Assembly: GCA_037953625.1 (NCBI GenBank)
Contig: CM075651.1
Location: 103,789,001 to 103,853,000, forward strand
Length of the DNA: 64,000 nt
Reading direction: 5' to 3'
Source: Crotalaria pallida
Taxonomy: Eukaryota; Streptophyta; Magnoliopsida; Fabales; Fabaceae
The first letter of the stretch is position 1; every line of letters starts with the position of its first letter. The notes beneath the pieces were generated by a model. It saw only the letters and a program-made list of their open reading frames with translations, was not told the DNA's origin and did no database searches. This document shows, piece by piece, positions 11,780-23,405 of the stretch. A program made the translations under genes and the position numbers.

Positions 11780-13591
11780 AGCATGAGTCCTTGAAGTTTC
11801 TAACAAGTGTAGAATGGTTAAGAAAGTATTCTAAAGGCTTAGAATGTTCTTGGAATGTGTATTTGTACTTATAATAACCATTAGAATGATCCTAAACATT
11901 TGCATGGTACCCCAAGGGACGTAGAGGGTGTAGCATGAGTCCTTGGAGATTCTAACAAGTGTAGAATGGTTAAGAAAGTATTCTAAAGGCTTAGAATGGT
12001 CTAGGAATGTGTATTAGGACCTATAAGAACAATTAGAAAGATCCTAAACAATGCTTGAGTCCCCAAGGGACGTAGAGGGTGTAGCATGAGTCCTTGGAGG
12101 TTCTAACAAGTGTAGAATGGTTAAGACAGTATTCTAAAGGCTTAGAATGTTTTAGGAATGTGTATTTGTACTTATAATAACCATTAAAATGATCCTAAAC
12201 ATTGCATGGTACACCAAGGGACGTAGAGGGTGTAGCATGAGTCCTTGGAGATTCTAACAAGTGTAGAATGGTTAAGAGAGTATTCTAAAGGCTTAGAATG
12301 GTCTAGGAATGTGTATTAGGACTTATAAGAACCATTAGAATGATCCTAAACAATGCTTGAGTCCCCAAGGGGCGTAGAGGGTCTAGCATGAGTCCTTGGA
12401 GGTTCTAACAAGTGTAGAATGGTTAAGAGAGTATTCTAAAGGCTTAGAATGGTCTAGGAATGTGTATTAGGACTTATAAGAACCATTAGAATGATCCTAA
12501 ACAATGCTTGAGTCCCCAAGGGGCGTAGAGGGTCTAGCATGAGTCCTTGGAGGTTCTAACAAGTGTAGAATGGTTAAGAGAGTATTCTAAAGGCTTATAA
12601 TGGTCTAGGAATGTGTATTAGGACTTATAAGAACCATTAGAATGATCCTAAACAATGCTTGAGTCCCCAAGGGGCGTAGAGGGTCTAGCATGAGTCCTTG
12701 GAGGTTCTAACAAGTGTAGAATGGTTAAGAGAGTATTCTAAAGGCTTAGCATGGTCTAGGAATGTGTATTAGGACTTATAAGAACCATTAGAATGATCCT
12801 AAACAATGCTTGAGTCCCCAAGGGACGTAGAGGGTCTAGCATGAGTCCTTGGAGGTTCTAACAAGTGTAGAATGGTTAAGAGAGTGTTCTAAAGGCTTAG
12901 AATGGTCTAGGAATGTGTATTAGGACCTATAAGAACAAATAGAAAGATCCTAAACAATGCTTGAGTCCCCAAGGGACGTAGAGGGTGTAGCATGAGTCCT
13001 TGGAGGTTCTAACAAGTGTAGAATGGTTAAGAGAGTATTCTAAAGGCTTAGAATGGTCTAGGAATGTGTATTAGGACCTATAAGAACAATTAGAAAGATC
13101 CTAAACAATGCTTGAGTCCCCAAGGGACGTAGAGGGTGTAGCATGAGTCCTTGGTGGTTCTAACAAGTGTAGAATGGTTAAGAAAGTATTCTAAAGGCTT
13201 AGAATGTTCTAGGAATGTGTATTTGTACTTATAATAACCATTAGAATGATCCTAAACATTGCATGGTACCCCAAGGGACGTAGAGGGTGTAGCATGAGTC
13301 CTTGGAGATTCTAACAAGTGTAGAATGGTTAAGAGAGTATTCTAAAGGCTTAGAATGGTCTAGGAATGTGTATTAGGACTTATAAGAACCATTAGAATGA
13401 TCCTAAACAATGCTTGAGTCCCCAAGGGACGTAGATGGTCTAGCATGAGTCTTTGGAGGTTCTAACAAGTGTAGAATGGTTAAGAGAGTATTCTAAAGGC
13501 TTAGAATGGTCTAGGAATGTGTATTAGGACTTATAAGAACATTAGAATGATCCTAAACAATGCTTGAGTCCCCAAGGGGCGTAGAGGGTCT
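11780..13591 (+). repeat. 12-monomer variant of the marker HOR
   Basis: The third marker monomer (152 bp) opens this copy. The order follows the 11-mer, with one extra P carrying cttataatgg at 12536. The last monomer (13442) reads agaacattag, one c short (150 bp), and replaces the expected D. After this point the marker monomer does not recur in the window. Confidence 0.74.
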
Positions 13592-16500
13592 AGCATGAGT
13601 CCTTGGAGGTTCTAACAAGTGTAGAATGGTTAAGAGAGTATTCTAAAGGCTTAGCATGGTCTAGGAATGTGTATTAGGACTTATAAGAACCATTAGAATG
13701 ATCCTAAACAATGCTTGAGTCCCCAAGGGACGTAGAGGGTCTAGCATGAGTCCTTGGAGGTTCTAACAAGTGCAGAATGGTTAAGAGAGTGTTCTAAAGG
13801 CTTAGAATGGTCTAGGAATGTGTATTAGGACCTATAAGAACAAATAGAAAGATCCTAAACAATGCTTGAGTCCCCAAGGGACGTAGAGGGTGTAGCATGA
13901 GTCCTTGGAGGTTCTAACAAGTGTAGAATGGTTATGAGAGTATTCTAAAGGCTTAGAATGGTCTAGGAATGTGTATTAGGACCTATAAGAACAATTAGAA
14001 AGATCCTAAACAATGCTTGAGTCCCCAAGGGACGTAGAGGGTGTAGCATGAGTCCTTTGTGGTTCTAACAAGTGTAGAATGGTTAAGAAAGTATTCTAAA
14101 GGCTTAGAATGTTCTAGGAATGTGTATTTGTACTTATAATAACCATTAGAATGATCCTAAACATTGCATGGTACCCCAAGGGACGTAGAGGGTGTAGCAT
14201 GAGTCCTTGGAGATTCTAACAAGTGTAGAATGGTTAAGAGAGTATTCTAAAGGCTTAGAATGGTCTAGGAATGTGTATTAGGACTTATAAGAACCATTAG
14301 AATGATCCTAAACAATGCTTGAGTCCCCAAGGGACGTAGATGGTCTAGCATGAGTCCTTGGAGGTTCTAACAAGTGTAGAATGGTTAAGAGAGTATTCTA
14401 AAGGCTTATAATGGTCTAGGAATGTGTATTAGGACTTATAATAACCATTAGAATGATCCTAAACATTGCATGGTACCCCAAGGGACGTAGAGGGTGTAGC
14501 ATGAGTCCTTGGAGGTTCTAACAAGTGTAGAATGGTTAAGAGAGTATTCTAAAGGCTTAGAATGGTCTAGGAATGTGTATTAGGACCTATAAGAACAATT
14601 AGAAAGATCCTAAACAATGCTTGAGTCCCCAAGGGACATAGAGGGTGTAGCATGAGTCCTTGGAGTTTCTAACAAGTGTAGAATGGTTAAGAAAGTATTC
14701 TAAAGGCTTATAATGGTCTAGGAATGTGTATTAGGACTTATAAGAACCATTAGAATGATCCTAAACAATGCTTGAGTCCCCAAGGGACGTAGAGGGTCTA
14801 GCATGAGTCCTTGGAGGTTCTAACAAGTGTAGAATGGTTAAGAGAGTATTCTAAAGGCTTAGAATGGTCTCGGAATATGTATTAGGACCTATAAGAACAA
14901 TTAGAAAGATCCTAAACAATGCTTGAGTCCCCAAGGGACGTAGAGGGTGTAGCATGAGTCCTTGGAGGTTCTAACAAGTGTAGAATGGTTAAGAAAGTAT
15001 TCTAAAGGCTTAGAATGTTTTAGGAATGTGTATTTGTACTTATAATAACCATTAAAATGATCCTAAACATTGCATGGTACACCAAGGGACGTAGAGGGTG
15101 TAGCATGAGTCCTTGGAGATTCTAACAAGTGTAGAATGGTTAAGAGAGTATTCTAAAGGCTTAGAATGGTCTAGGAATGTGTATTAGGACTTATAAGAAC
15201 CATTAGAATGATCCTAAACAATGCTTGAGTCCCCAAGGGGCGTAGAGGGTCTAGCATGAGTCCTTGGAGGTTCTAACAAGTGTAGAATGGTTAAGAGAGT
15301 ATTCTAAAGGCTTAGCATGGTCTAGGAATGTGTATTAGGACTTATAAGAACCATTAGAATGATCCTGAACAATGTTTGAGTCCTCAAGGGACGTAGAGGG
15401 TCTAGCATGAGTCCTTGGAGGTTCTAACAAGTGTAGAATGGTTAAGAGAGTATTCTAAAGGCTTATAATGGTCTAGGAATGTGTATTAGGACTTATAAGA
15501 ACCATTAGAATGATCCTAAACAATGCTTGAGTCCCCAAGGGACGTAGAGGGTCCAGCATGAGTCCTTGGAGGTTCTAACAAGTGTAGAATGGTTAAGAGA
15601 GTATTCTAAAGGCTTAGAATGGTCTAGGAATGTGTATTAGGACCTATAAGAACAATTAGAAAGATCCTAAACAATGCTTGAGTCCCCAAGGGACGTAGAG
15701 GGTGTAGCATGAGTCCTTGGAGGTTCTAACAAGTGTAGAATGGTTAAGAAAGTATTCTAAAGGCTTAGAATGTTTTAGGAATGTGTATTAGTACTTATAA
15801 TAACCATTAAAATGATCCTAAACATTGCATGGTACACCAAGGGACGTAGAGGGTGTAGCATGAGTCCTTGGAGATTCTAACAAGTGTAGAATGGTTAAGA
15901 GAGTATTCTAAAGGCTTAGAATGGTCTAGGAATGTGTATTAGGACTTATAAGAACCATTAGAATGATCCTAAACAATGCTTGAGTCCCCAAAAGACGTAG
16001 AGGGTCTAGCATGAGTCCTTGGAGGTTCTAACAAGTGTAGAATGGTTAAGAGAGTTTTCTAAAGACTTAGAATGGTCTAGGAATGTGTATTAGGACTTAT
16101 AAGAACCATTAGAATGATCCTAAACAATGCTTTAGTCCCCAAGGGACGTAGAGGGTCTAGCATGAGTCCTTGGAGGTTCTAATAAGTGTAGAATGGTTAA
16201 GAGAGTATTCTAAAGGCTTAGCATGGTCTAGGAATGTGTATTAGGACCTATAAGAACAATTAGAAAGATCCTAAACAATGCTTGAGTCCCCAAGGGACGT
16301 AGAGGGTGTAGCATGAGTCCTTGGAGGTTCTAACAAGTGTAGAATGGTTAAGACAGTATTCTAAAGGCTTAGAATGTTTTAGGAATGTGTATTTGTACTT
16401 ATAATAACCATTAAAATGATCCTAAACATTGCATGGTACACCAAGGGACGTAGAGGGTGTAGCATGAGTCCTTGGAGATTCTAACAAGTGTAGAATGGTT

Positions 16501-17668
16501 AAGAGAGTATTCTAAAGGCTTAGAATGGTCTAGGAATGTGTATTAGGACTTATAAGAACCATTAGAATGATCCTAAACAATGCTTGAGTCCCCAAGGGGC
16601 GTAGAGGGTCTAGCATGAGTCCTTGGAGGTTCTAACAAGTGTAGAATGGTTAAGAGAGTATTCTAAAGGCTTAGAATGGTCTAGGAATGTGTATTAGGAC
16701 TTATAAGAACCATTAGAATGATCCTAAACAATGCTTGAGTCCCCAAGGGGCGTAGAGGGTCTAGCATGAGTCCTTGGAGGTTCTAACAAGTGTAGAATGG
16801 TTAAGAGAGTATTCTAAAGGCTTATAATGGTCTAGGAATGTGTATTAGGACTTATAATAACCATTAGAATGATCCTAAACATTGCATGGTACCCCAAGGG
16901 ACGTAGAGGGTGTAGCATGAGTCCTTGGAGGTTCTAACAAGTGTAGAATGGTTAAGAAAGTATTCTAAAGGCTTAGAATGTTTTAGGAATGTGTATTTGT
17001 ACTTATAATAACCATTAAAATGATCCTAAACATTGCATGGTACACCAAGGGACGTAGAGGGTGTAGCATGAGTCCTTGGAGATTCTAACAAGTGTAGAAT
17101 GGTTAAGAGAGTATTCTAAAGGCTTAGAATGGTCTAGGAATGTGTATTAGGACTTATAAGAACCATTAGAATGATCCTAAACAATGCTTGAGTCCCCAAG
17201 GGGCGTAGAGGGTCTAGCATGAGTCCTTGGAGGTTCTAACAAGTGTAGAATGGTTAAGAGAGTATTCTAAAGGCTTAGCATGGTCTAGGAATGTGTATTA
17301 GGACTTATAAGAACCATTAGAATGATCCTAAACAATGCTTGAGTCCCCAAGGGACGTAGAGGGTCTAGCATGAGTCCTTGGAGGTTCTAACAAGTGTAGA
17401 ATGGTTAAGAGAGTGTTCTAAAGGCTTAGAATGGTCTAGGAATGTGTATTAGGACCTATAAGAACAATTAGAAAGATCCTAAACAATGCTTGAGTCCCCA
17501 TGGGACGTTGAGGGTGTAGCATGAGTCCTTGGAGGTTCTAACAAGTGTAGAATGGTTAAGAAAGTATTCTAAAGGCTTAGAATGTTCTAGGAATGTGTAT
17601 TTGTACTTATAATAACCATTAGAATGATCCTAAACATTGCATGGTACCCCAAGGGACGTAGAGGGTGT
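13592..17668 (+). repeat. Mixed satellite stretch between HOR zones
   Basis: The first five monomers (13592-14346: ttagcatgg P, aacaaatag B, B, C with ctttgtgg, gatggtct P) repeat 12687-13441 at an offset of 905 bp. After that P, B, C and D copies follow without a clear repeating order. Marks seen here include gacatag (about 14636), ctcggaatatg (about 14870), cctgaacaatgttt (about 15366), caaaagacg (about 15989) and aagacttag (about 16064). From about 17216 the order already matches the 13-monomer unit that continues downstream. Confidence 0.6.
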
Positions 17669-18574
17669 AGCATGAGTCCTTGGAGATTCTAACAAGTGTA
17701 GAATGGTTAAGAGAGTATTCTAAAGGCTTAGAATGGTCTAGGAATGTGTATTAGGACTTATAAGAACCATTAGAATGATCCTAAACAATGCTTGAGTCCC
17801 CAAGGGACGTAGATGGTCTAGCATGAGTCCTTGGAGGTTCTAACAAGTGTAGAATGGTTAAGAGAGTATTCTAAAGGCTTATAATGGTCTAGGAATGTGT
17901 ATTAGGACTTATAATAACCATTAGAATGATCCTAAACATTGCATGGTACCCCAAGGGACGTAGAGGGTGTAGCATGAGTCCTTGGAGTTTCTAACAAGTG
18001 TAGAATGGTTAAGAAAGTATTCTAAAGGCTTAGAATGTTCTAGGAATGTGTATTTGTACTTATAATAACCATTAGAATGATCCTAAACATTGCATGGTAC
18101 CCCAAGGGACGTAGAGGGTGTAGCATGAGTCCTTGGAGATTCTAACAAGTGTAGAATGGTTAAGAGAGTATTCTAAAGGCTTAGAATGGTCTAGGAATGT
18201 GTATTAGGACTTATAAGAACCATTAGAATGATCCTAAACAATGCTTGAGTCCCCAAGGGACGTAGAGGGTCTAGCATGAGTCCTTGGAGGTTCTAACAAG
18301 TGTAGAATGGTTAAGAAGGTATTCTAAAGGATTAGAATGTTCTAGGAATGTGTATTTGTACTTCTAATAACCATTAGAATGATCCTAAACATTGCATGGT
18401 ACCCCAAGGGACGTAGAGGGTGTAGCATGAGTCCTTGGAGTTTCTAACAAGTGTAGAATGGTTAAGAAAGTATTCTAAAGGCTTAGAATGTTCTAGGAAT
18501 GTGTATTTGTACTTATAATAACCATTAGAATGATCCTAAACATTGCATGGTACCCCAAGGGACGTAGAGGGTGT
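17669..18574 (+). repeat. 6-monomer unit, copy 1 (906 bp)
   Basis: The order is P (ggagatt, gatggtct), D, C (ggagttt), P (ggagatt), C (aaggtattc, aggattag, cttctaataa), C (ggagttt). The aaggt and cttctaataa marks are private to this unit and identify its three copies, with cttctaataa at 18361, 20324 and 21229. The block is followed by seven other monomers before the next copy, so at this level the unit is 13 monomers (1963 bp). Confidence 0.8.
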
Positions 18575-19631
18575 AGCATGAGTCCTTGGAGATTCTAACA
18601 AGTGTAGAATGGTTAAGAGAGTATTCTAAAGGCTTAGAATGGTCTAGGAATGTGTATTAGGACTTATAAGAACCATTAGAATGATCCTAAACAATGCTTG
18701 AGTCCCCAAGGGACATAGAGGGTCTAGCATGAGTCCTTGGAGGTTCTAACAAGTGTAGAATGGTTAAGAGAGTATTCTAAAGGCTTATAATGGTCTAGGA
18801 ATGTGTATTAGGACTTATAATAACCATTAGAATGATCCTAAACATTGCATGGTACCCCAAGGGACGTAGAGGGTGTAGCATGAGTCCTTGGAGTTTCTAA
18901 CAAGTGTAGAATGGTTAAGAGAGTATTCTAAAGGCCTAGAATGGTCTAGGAATGTGTATTAGGACTTGTAAGAACCATTAGAATGATCCTAAACAATGCT
19001 TGAGTCCCCAAGGGACGTAGAGGGTCTAGCATGAGTCCTTGGAGGTTCTAACAAGTTTAGAATGGTTAAGAAAGTATTCTAAAGGCTTAGAATGGTCTAG
19101 GAATGTGTATTAGGACTTATAAGAACCATTAGAATGATCCTAAACAATGCTTGAGTCCCCAAGGGGCGTAGAGGGTCTAGCATGAGTCCTTGGAGGTTCT
19201 AACAAGTGTAGAATGGTTAAGAGAGTATTCTAAAGGCTTAGCATGGTCTAGGAATGTGTATTAGGACTTATAAGAACCATTAGAATGATCCTAAACAATG
19301 CTTGAGTCCCCAAGGGACGTAGAGGGTCTAGCATGAGTCCTTGGAGGTTCTAACAAGTGTAGAATGGTTAAGAGAGTGTTCTAAAGGCTTAGAATGGTCT
19401 AGGAATGTGTAATAGGACCTATAAGAACAATTAGAAAGATCCTAAACAATGCTTGAGTCCCCATGGGACGTTGAGGGTGTAGCATGAGTCCTTGGAGGTT
19501 CTAACAAGTGTAGAATGGTTAAGAAAGTATTCTAAAGGCTTAGAATGTTCTAGGAATGTGTATTTGTACTTATAATAACCATTAGAATGATCCTAAACAT
19601 TGCATGGTACCCCAAGGGACGTAGAGGGTGT
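18575..19631 (+). repeat. Seven-monomer filler completing the 13-mer unit
   Basis: P (gacatag), D, P (ggagttt, cctagaatgg, cttgtaag), P (agtttag), P (ttagcatgg), B (gtgttct, ending catgggacgttg) and C. The last three also precede copy 1, near 17216-17668, which supports a 1963-bp period. The cctagaatgg-cttgtaag monomer is the same form seen at 1058 and 3021. Confidence 0.7.
18726..18876 (+). repeat. Representative D-form monomer (P front, C back)
   Basis: Form D carries the P-like bases at 45, 68, 85 and 87 (aagagag, gaatgg-type, attagga), then the C-like bases at 96 and 120-129 (taataacc, aacattgcatggtacc). It usually also has the private change cttataatgg for cttagaatgg near 60-68. The simplest explanation is a recombinant between P and C with the join between positions 87 and 96, which later spread as its own form. 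It is common from 2.3 kb onwards and shares the KpnI site with C. Confidence 0.82.
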
Positions 19632-20537
19632 AGCATGAGTCCTTGGAGATTCTAACAAGTGTAGAATGGTTAAGAGAGTATTCTAAAGGCTTAGAATGGT
19701 CTAGGAATGTGTATTAGGACTTATAAGAACCATTAGAATGATCCAAAACAATGCTTGAGTCCCCAAGGGACGTAGATGGTCTAGCATGAGTCCTTGGAGG
19801 TTCTAACAAGTGTAGAATGGTTAAGAGAGTATTCTAAAGGCTTATAATGGTCTAGGAATGTGTATTAGGACTTATAATAACCATTAGAATGATCCTAAAC
19901 ATTGCATGGTACCCCAAGGGACGTAGAGGGTGTAGCATGAGTCCTTGGAGTTTCTAACAAGTGTAGAATGGTTAAGAAAGTATTCTAAAGGCTTAGAATG
20001 TTCTAGGAATGTGTATTTGTACTTATAATAACCATTAGAATGATCCTAAACATTGCATGGTACCCCAAGGGACGTAGAGGGTGTAGCATGAGTCCTTGGA
20101 TATTCTAACAAGTGTAGAATGGTTAAGAGAGTATTCTAAAGGCTTAGAATGGTCTAGGAATGTGTATTAGGACTTATAAGAACCATTAGAATGATCCTAA
20201 ACAATGCTTGAGTCCCCAAGGGACGTAGAGGGTCTAGCATGAGTCCTTGGAGGTTCTAACAAGTGTAGAATGGTTAAGAAGGTATTCTAAAGGATTAGAA
20301 TGTTCTAGGAATGTGTATTTGTACTTCTAATAACCATTAGAATGATCCTAAACATTGCATGGTACCCCAAGGGACGTAGAGGGTGTAGCATGAGTCCTTG
20401 GAGTTTCTAACAAGTGTAGAATGGTTAAGAAAGTATTCTAAAGGCTTAGAATGTTCTAGGAATGTGTATTTGTACTTATAATAACCATTAGAATGATCCT
20501 AAACATTGCATGGTACCCCAAGGGACGTAGAGGGTGT
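19632..20537 (+). repeat. 6-monomer unit, copy 2 (906 bp)
   Basis: Order is as at 17669, with gatccaaaac in the first monomer and tggatattc in the fourth. The tggatattc mark is absent in copy 1 and present in copy 3, so copy 3 was made from copy 2 and not from copy 1. Confidence 0.82.
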
Positions 20538-21442
20538 AGCATGAGTCCTTGGAGATTCTAACAAGTGTAGAATGGTTAAGAGAGTATTCTAAAGGCTTAG
20601 AATGGTCTAGGAATGTGTATTAGGACTTATAAGAACCATTAGAATGATCCTAAACAATGCTTGAGTCCCCAAGGGACGTAGATGGTCTAGCATGAGTCCT
20701 TGGAGGTTCTAAAAGTGTAGAATGGTTAAGAGAGTATTCTAAAGGCTTATAATGGTCTAGGAATGTGTATTAGGACTTATAATAACCATTAGAATGATCC
20801 TAAACATTGCATGGTACCCCAAGGGACGTAGAGGGTGTAGCATGAGTCCTTGGAGTTTCTAACAAGTGTAGAATGGTTAAGAAAGTATTCTAAAGGCTTA
20901 GAATGTTCTAGGAATGTGTATTTGTACTTATAATAACCATTAGAATGATCCTAAACATTGCATGGTACCCCAAGGGACGTAGAGGGTGTAGCATGAGTCC
21001 TTGGATATTCTAACAAGTGTAGAATGGTTAAGAGAGTATTCTAAAGGCTTAGAATGGTCTAGGAATGTGTATTAGGACTTATAAGAACCATTAGAATGAT
21101 CCTAAACAATGCTTGAGTCCCCAAGGGACGTAGAGGGTCTAGCATGAGTCCTTGGAGGTTCTAACAAGTGTAGAATGGTTAAGAAGGTATTCTAAAGGAT
21201 TAGAATGTTCTAGGAATGTGTATTTGTACTTCTAATAACCATTAGAATGATCCTAAACATTGCATGGTACCCCAAGGGACGTAGAGGGTGTAGCATGAGT
21301 CCTTGGAGTTTCTAACAAGTGTAGAATGGTTAAGAAAGTATTCTAAAGGCTTAGAATGTTCTAGGAATGTGTATTTGTACTTATAATAACCATTAGAATG
21401 ATCCTAAACATTGCATGGTACCCCAAGGGACGTAGAGGGTGT
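20538..21442 (+). repeat. 6-monomer unit, copy 3 (905 bp)
   Basis: Directly adjoins copy 2 and shares tggatattc, aaggtattc and cttctaataa. The second monomer has ctaaaagtg for ctaacaagtg, a one-base loss, so the unit is 905 bp. The first monomer has the ordinary gatcctaaac and not gatccaaaac, so the two copies are not quite identical. Confidence 0.82.
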
Positions 21443-23405
21443 AGCATGAGTCCTTGGAGATTCTAACAAGTGTAGAATGGTTAAGAGAGTATTCTAAAGG
21501 CTTAGAATGGTCTAGGAATGTGTATTAGGACTTATAAGAACCATTAGAATGATCCTAAACAATGCTTGAGTCCCCAAGGGGCGTAGAGGGTCTAGCATGA
21601 GTCCTTGGAGGTTCTAACAAGTGTAGAATGGTTAAGAGAGTATTCTAAAGGCTTAGCATGGTCTAGGAATGTGTATTAGGACTTATAAGAACCATTAGAA
21701 TGATCCTAAACAATGCTTGAGTCCCCAAGGGACGTAGAGGGTCTAGCATGAGTCCTTGGAGGTTCTAACAAGTGTAGAATGGTTAAGAGAGTATTCTAAA
21801 GGCTTAGAATGATCTAGGAATGTGTATTAGGACCTATAAGAACAATTAGAAAGATCCTAAACAATGCTTGAGTCCCCAAGGGACGTAGAGGGTGTAGCAT
21901 GAGTCCTTGGAGGTTCTAACAAGTGTAGAATGGTTAAGAAAGTATTCTAAAGGCTTAGAATGTTCTAGGAATGTGTATTTGTACTTATAATAACCATTAA
22001 AATGATCCTAAACATTGCATGGTACCCCAAGGGACGTAGAGGGTGTAGCATGAGTCCTTGGAGATTCTAACATGTGTAGAATGGTTAAGAGAGTATTCTA
22101 AAGGCTTAGAATGGTCTAGGAATGTGTATTAGGACTTATAAGAACCATTAGAATGATCCTAAACAATGCTTGAGTCCCCAAGAGACGTAGAGGGTCTAGC
22201 ATGAGTCCTTGGAGGTTCTAACAAGTGTAGAATGGTTAAGAGAGTATTCTAAAGGCTTAGAATGGTCTAGGAATGTGTATTAGGACTTATAAGAACCATT
22301 AGAATGATCCTAAACAATGCTTGAGTCCCCAAGGGACGTAGAGGGTCTAGCATGAGTCCTTGGAGGTTCTAACAAGTGTAGAATGGTTAAGAGAGTATTC
22401 TAAAGGCTTAGAATGGTCTAGGAATGTGTATTAGGACTTATAAGAACCATTAGAATGATCCTAAACAATGCTTGAGTCCCCAAGGGACGTAGAGGGTCTA
22501 GCATGAGTCCTTGGAGGTTCTAACAAGTGTAGAGTGGTTAAGAGAGTATTCTAAAGGCTTAGAATGGTCTAGGAATGTGTATTAGGACCTATAAGAACAA
22601 TTAGAAAGATCCTAAACAATGCTTGAGTCCCCAAGGGACGTAGAGGGTGTAGCATGAGTCCTTGGAGGTTCTAACAAGTGTAGAATGGTTAAGAAAGTAT
22701 TCTAAAGGCTTAGAATGTTCTAGGAATGTGTATTTGTACTTATAATAACCATTAGAATGATCCTAAACATTGCATGGTACCCCAAGGGACGTAGAGGGTG
22801 TAGCATGAGTCCTTGGAGATTCTAACAAGTGTAGAATGGTTAAGAGAGTATTCTAAAGGCTTAGAATGGTCTAGGAATGTGTATTAGGACTTATAAGAAC
22901 CATTAGAATGATCCTAAACAATGCTTGAGTCCCCAAGGGACGTAGAGGGTCTAGCATGAGTCCTTGGAGGTTCTAACAAGTGTAGAATGGTTAAGAGAGT
23001 ATTCTAAAGGCTTAGAATGTTTTAGGAATGTGTATTTGTACTTATAATAACCATTAAAATGATCCTAAACATTGCATGGTACCCCAAGGGACGTAGAGGG
23101 TGTAGCATGAGTCCTTGGAGATTCTAACAAGTGTAGAATGGTTAAGAGAGTATTCTAAAGGCTTAGAATGGTCTAGGAATGTGTATTAGGACTTATAAGA
23201 ACCATTAGAATGATCCTAAACAATGCTTGAGTCCTCAAGGGACGTAGAGGGTCTAGCATGAGTCCTTGGAGTTTCTAACAAGTGTAGAATGGTTAAGAGA
23301 GTATTCTAAAGGCTTATAATGGTCTAGGAATGTGTATTAGGACTTATAATAACCATTAGAATGATCCTAAACATTGCATGGTACCCCAAGGGACGTAGAG
23401 GGTGT
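21443..23405 (+). repeat. Mixed satellite stretch
   Basis: Thirteen monomers in the order P, P (ttagcatgg), B (gatctagg), C, P (catgtgtag, agagacg), P, P, B (agagtgg), C, P, C (gaatgtttt), P (gtcctcaag), D. The first six echo the 8-mer HOR order of the left part of the window, out of its original context. No repeat of this 1963-bp order was found inside the window. Confidence 0.6.
22651..22801 (+). repeat. Representative C-form monomer (KpnI-bearing)
   Basis: Form C differs from P at ten positions: a45, t68 (gaatgttct), t85 and t87 (atttgtac), t96 (taataacc), t120, a124, and g127, t128, a129. The last cluster turns gcttgagtcccc into gcatggtacccc and creates GGTACC, a KpnI site. Most but not all C copies keep it: ggtacacc (for example 4505), ggtatccc (39366) and ggtagccc (62506) have lost it. 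C and D monomers are followed by gggtgt and usually by a monomer with ggagatt or ggagttt. At about 7% divergence from P, C is the older split in the family. Confidence 0.88.
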
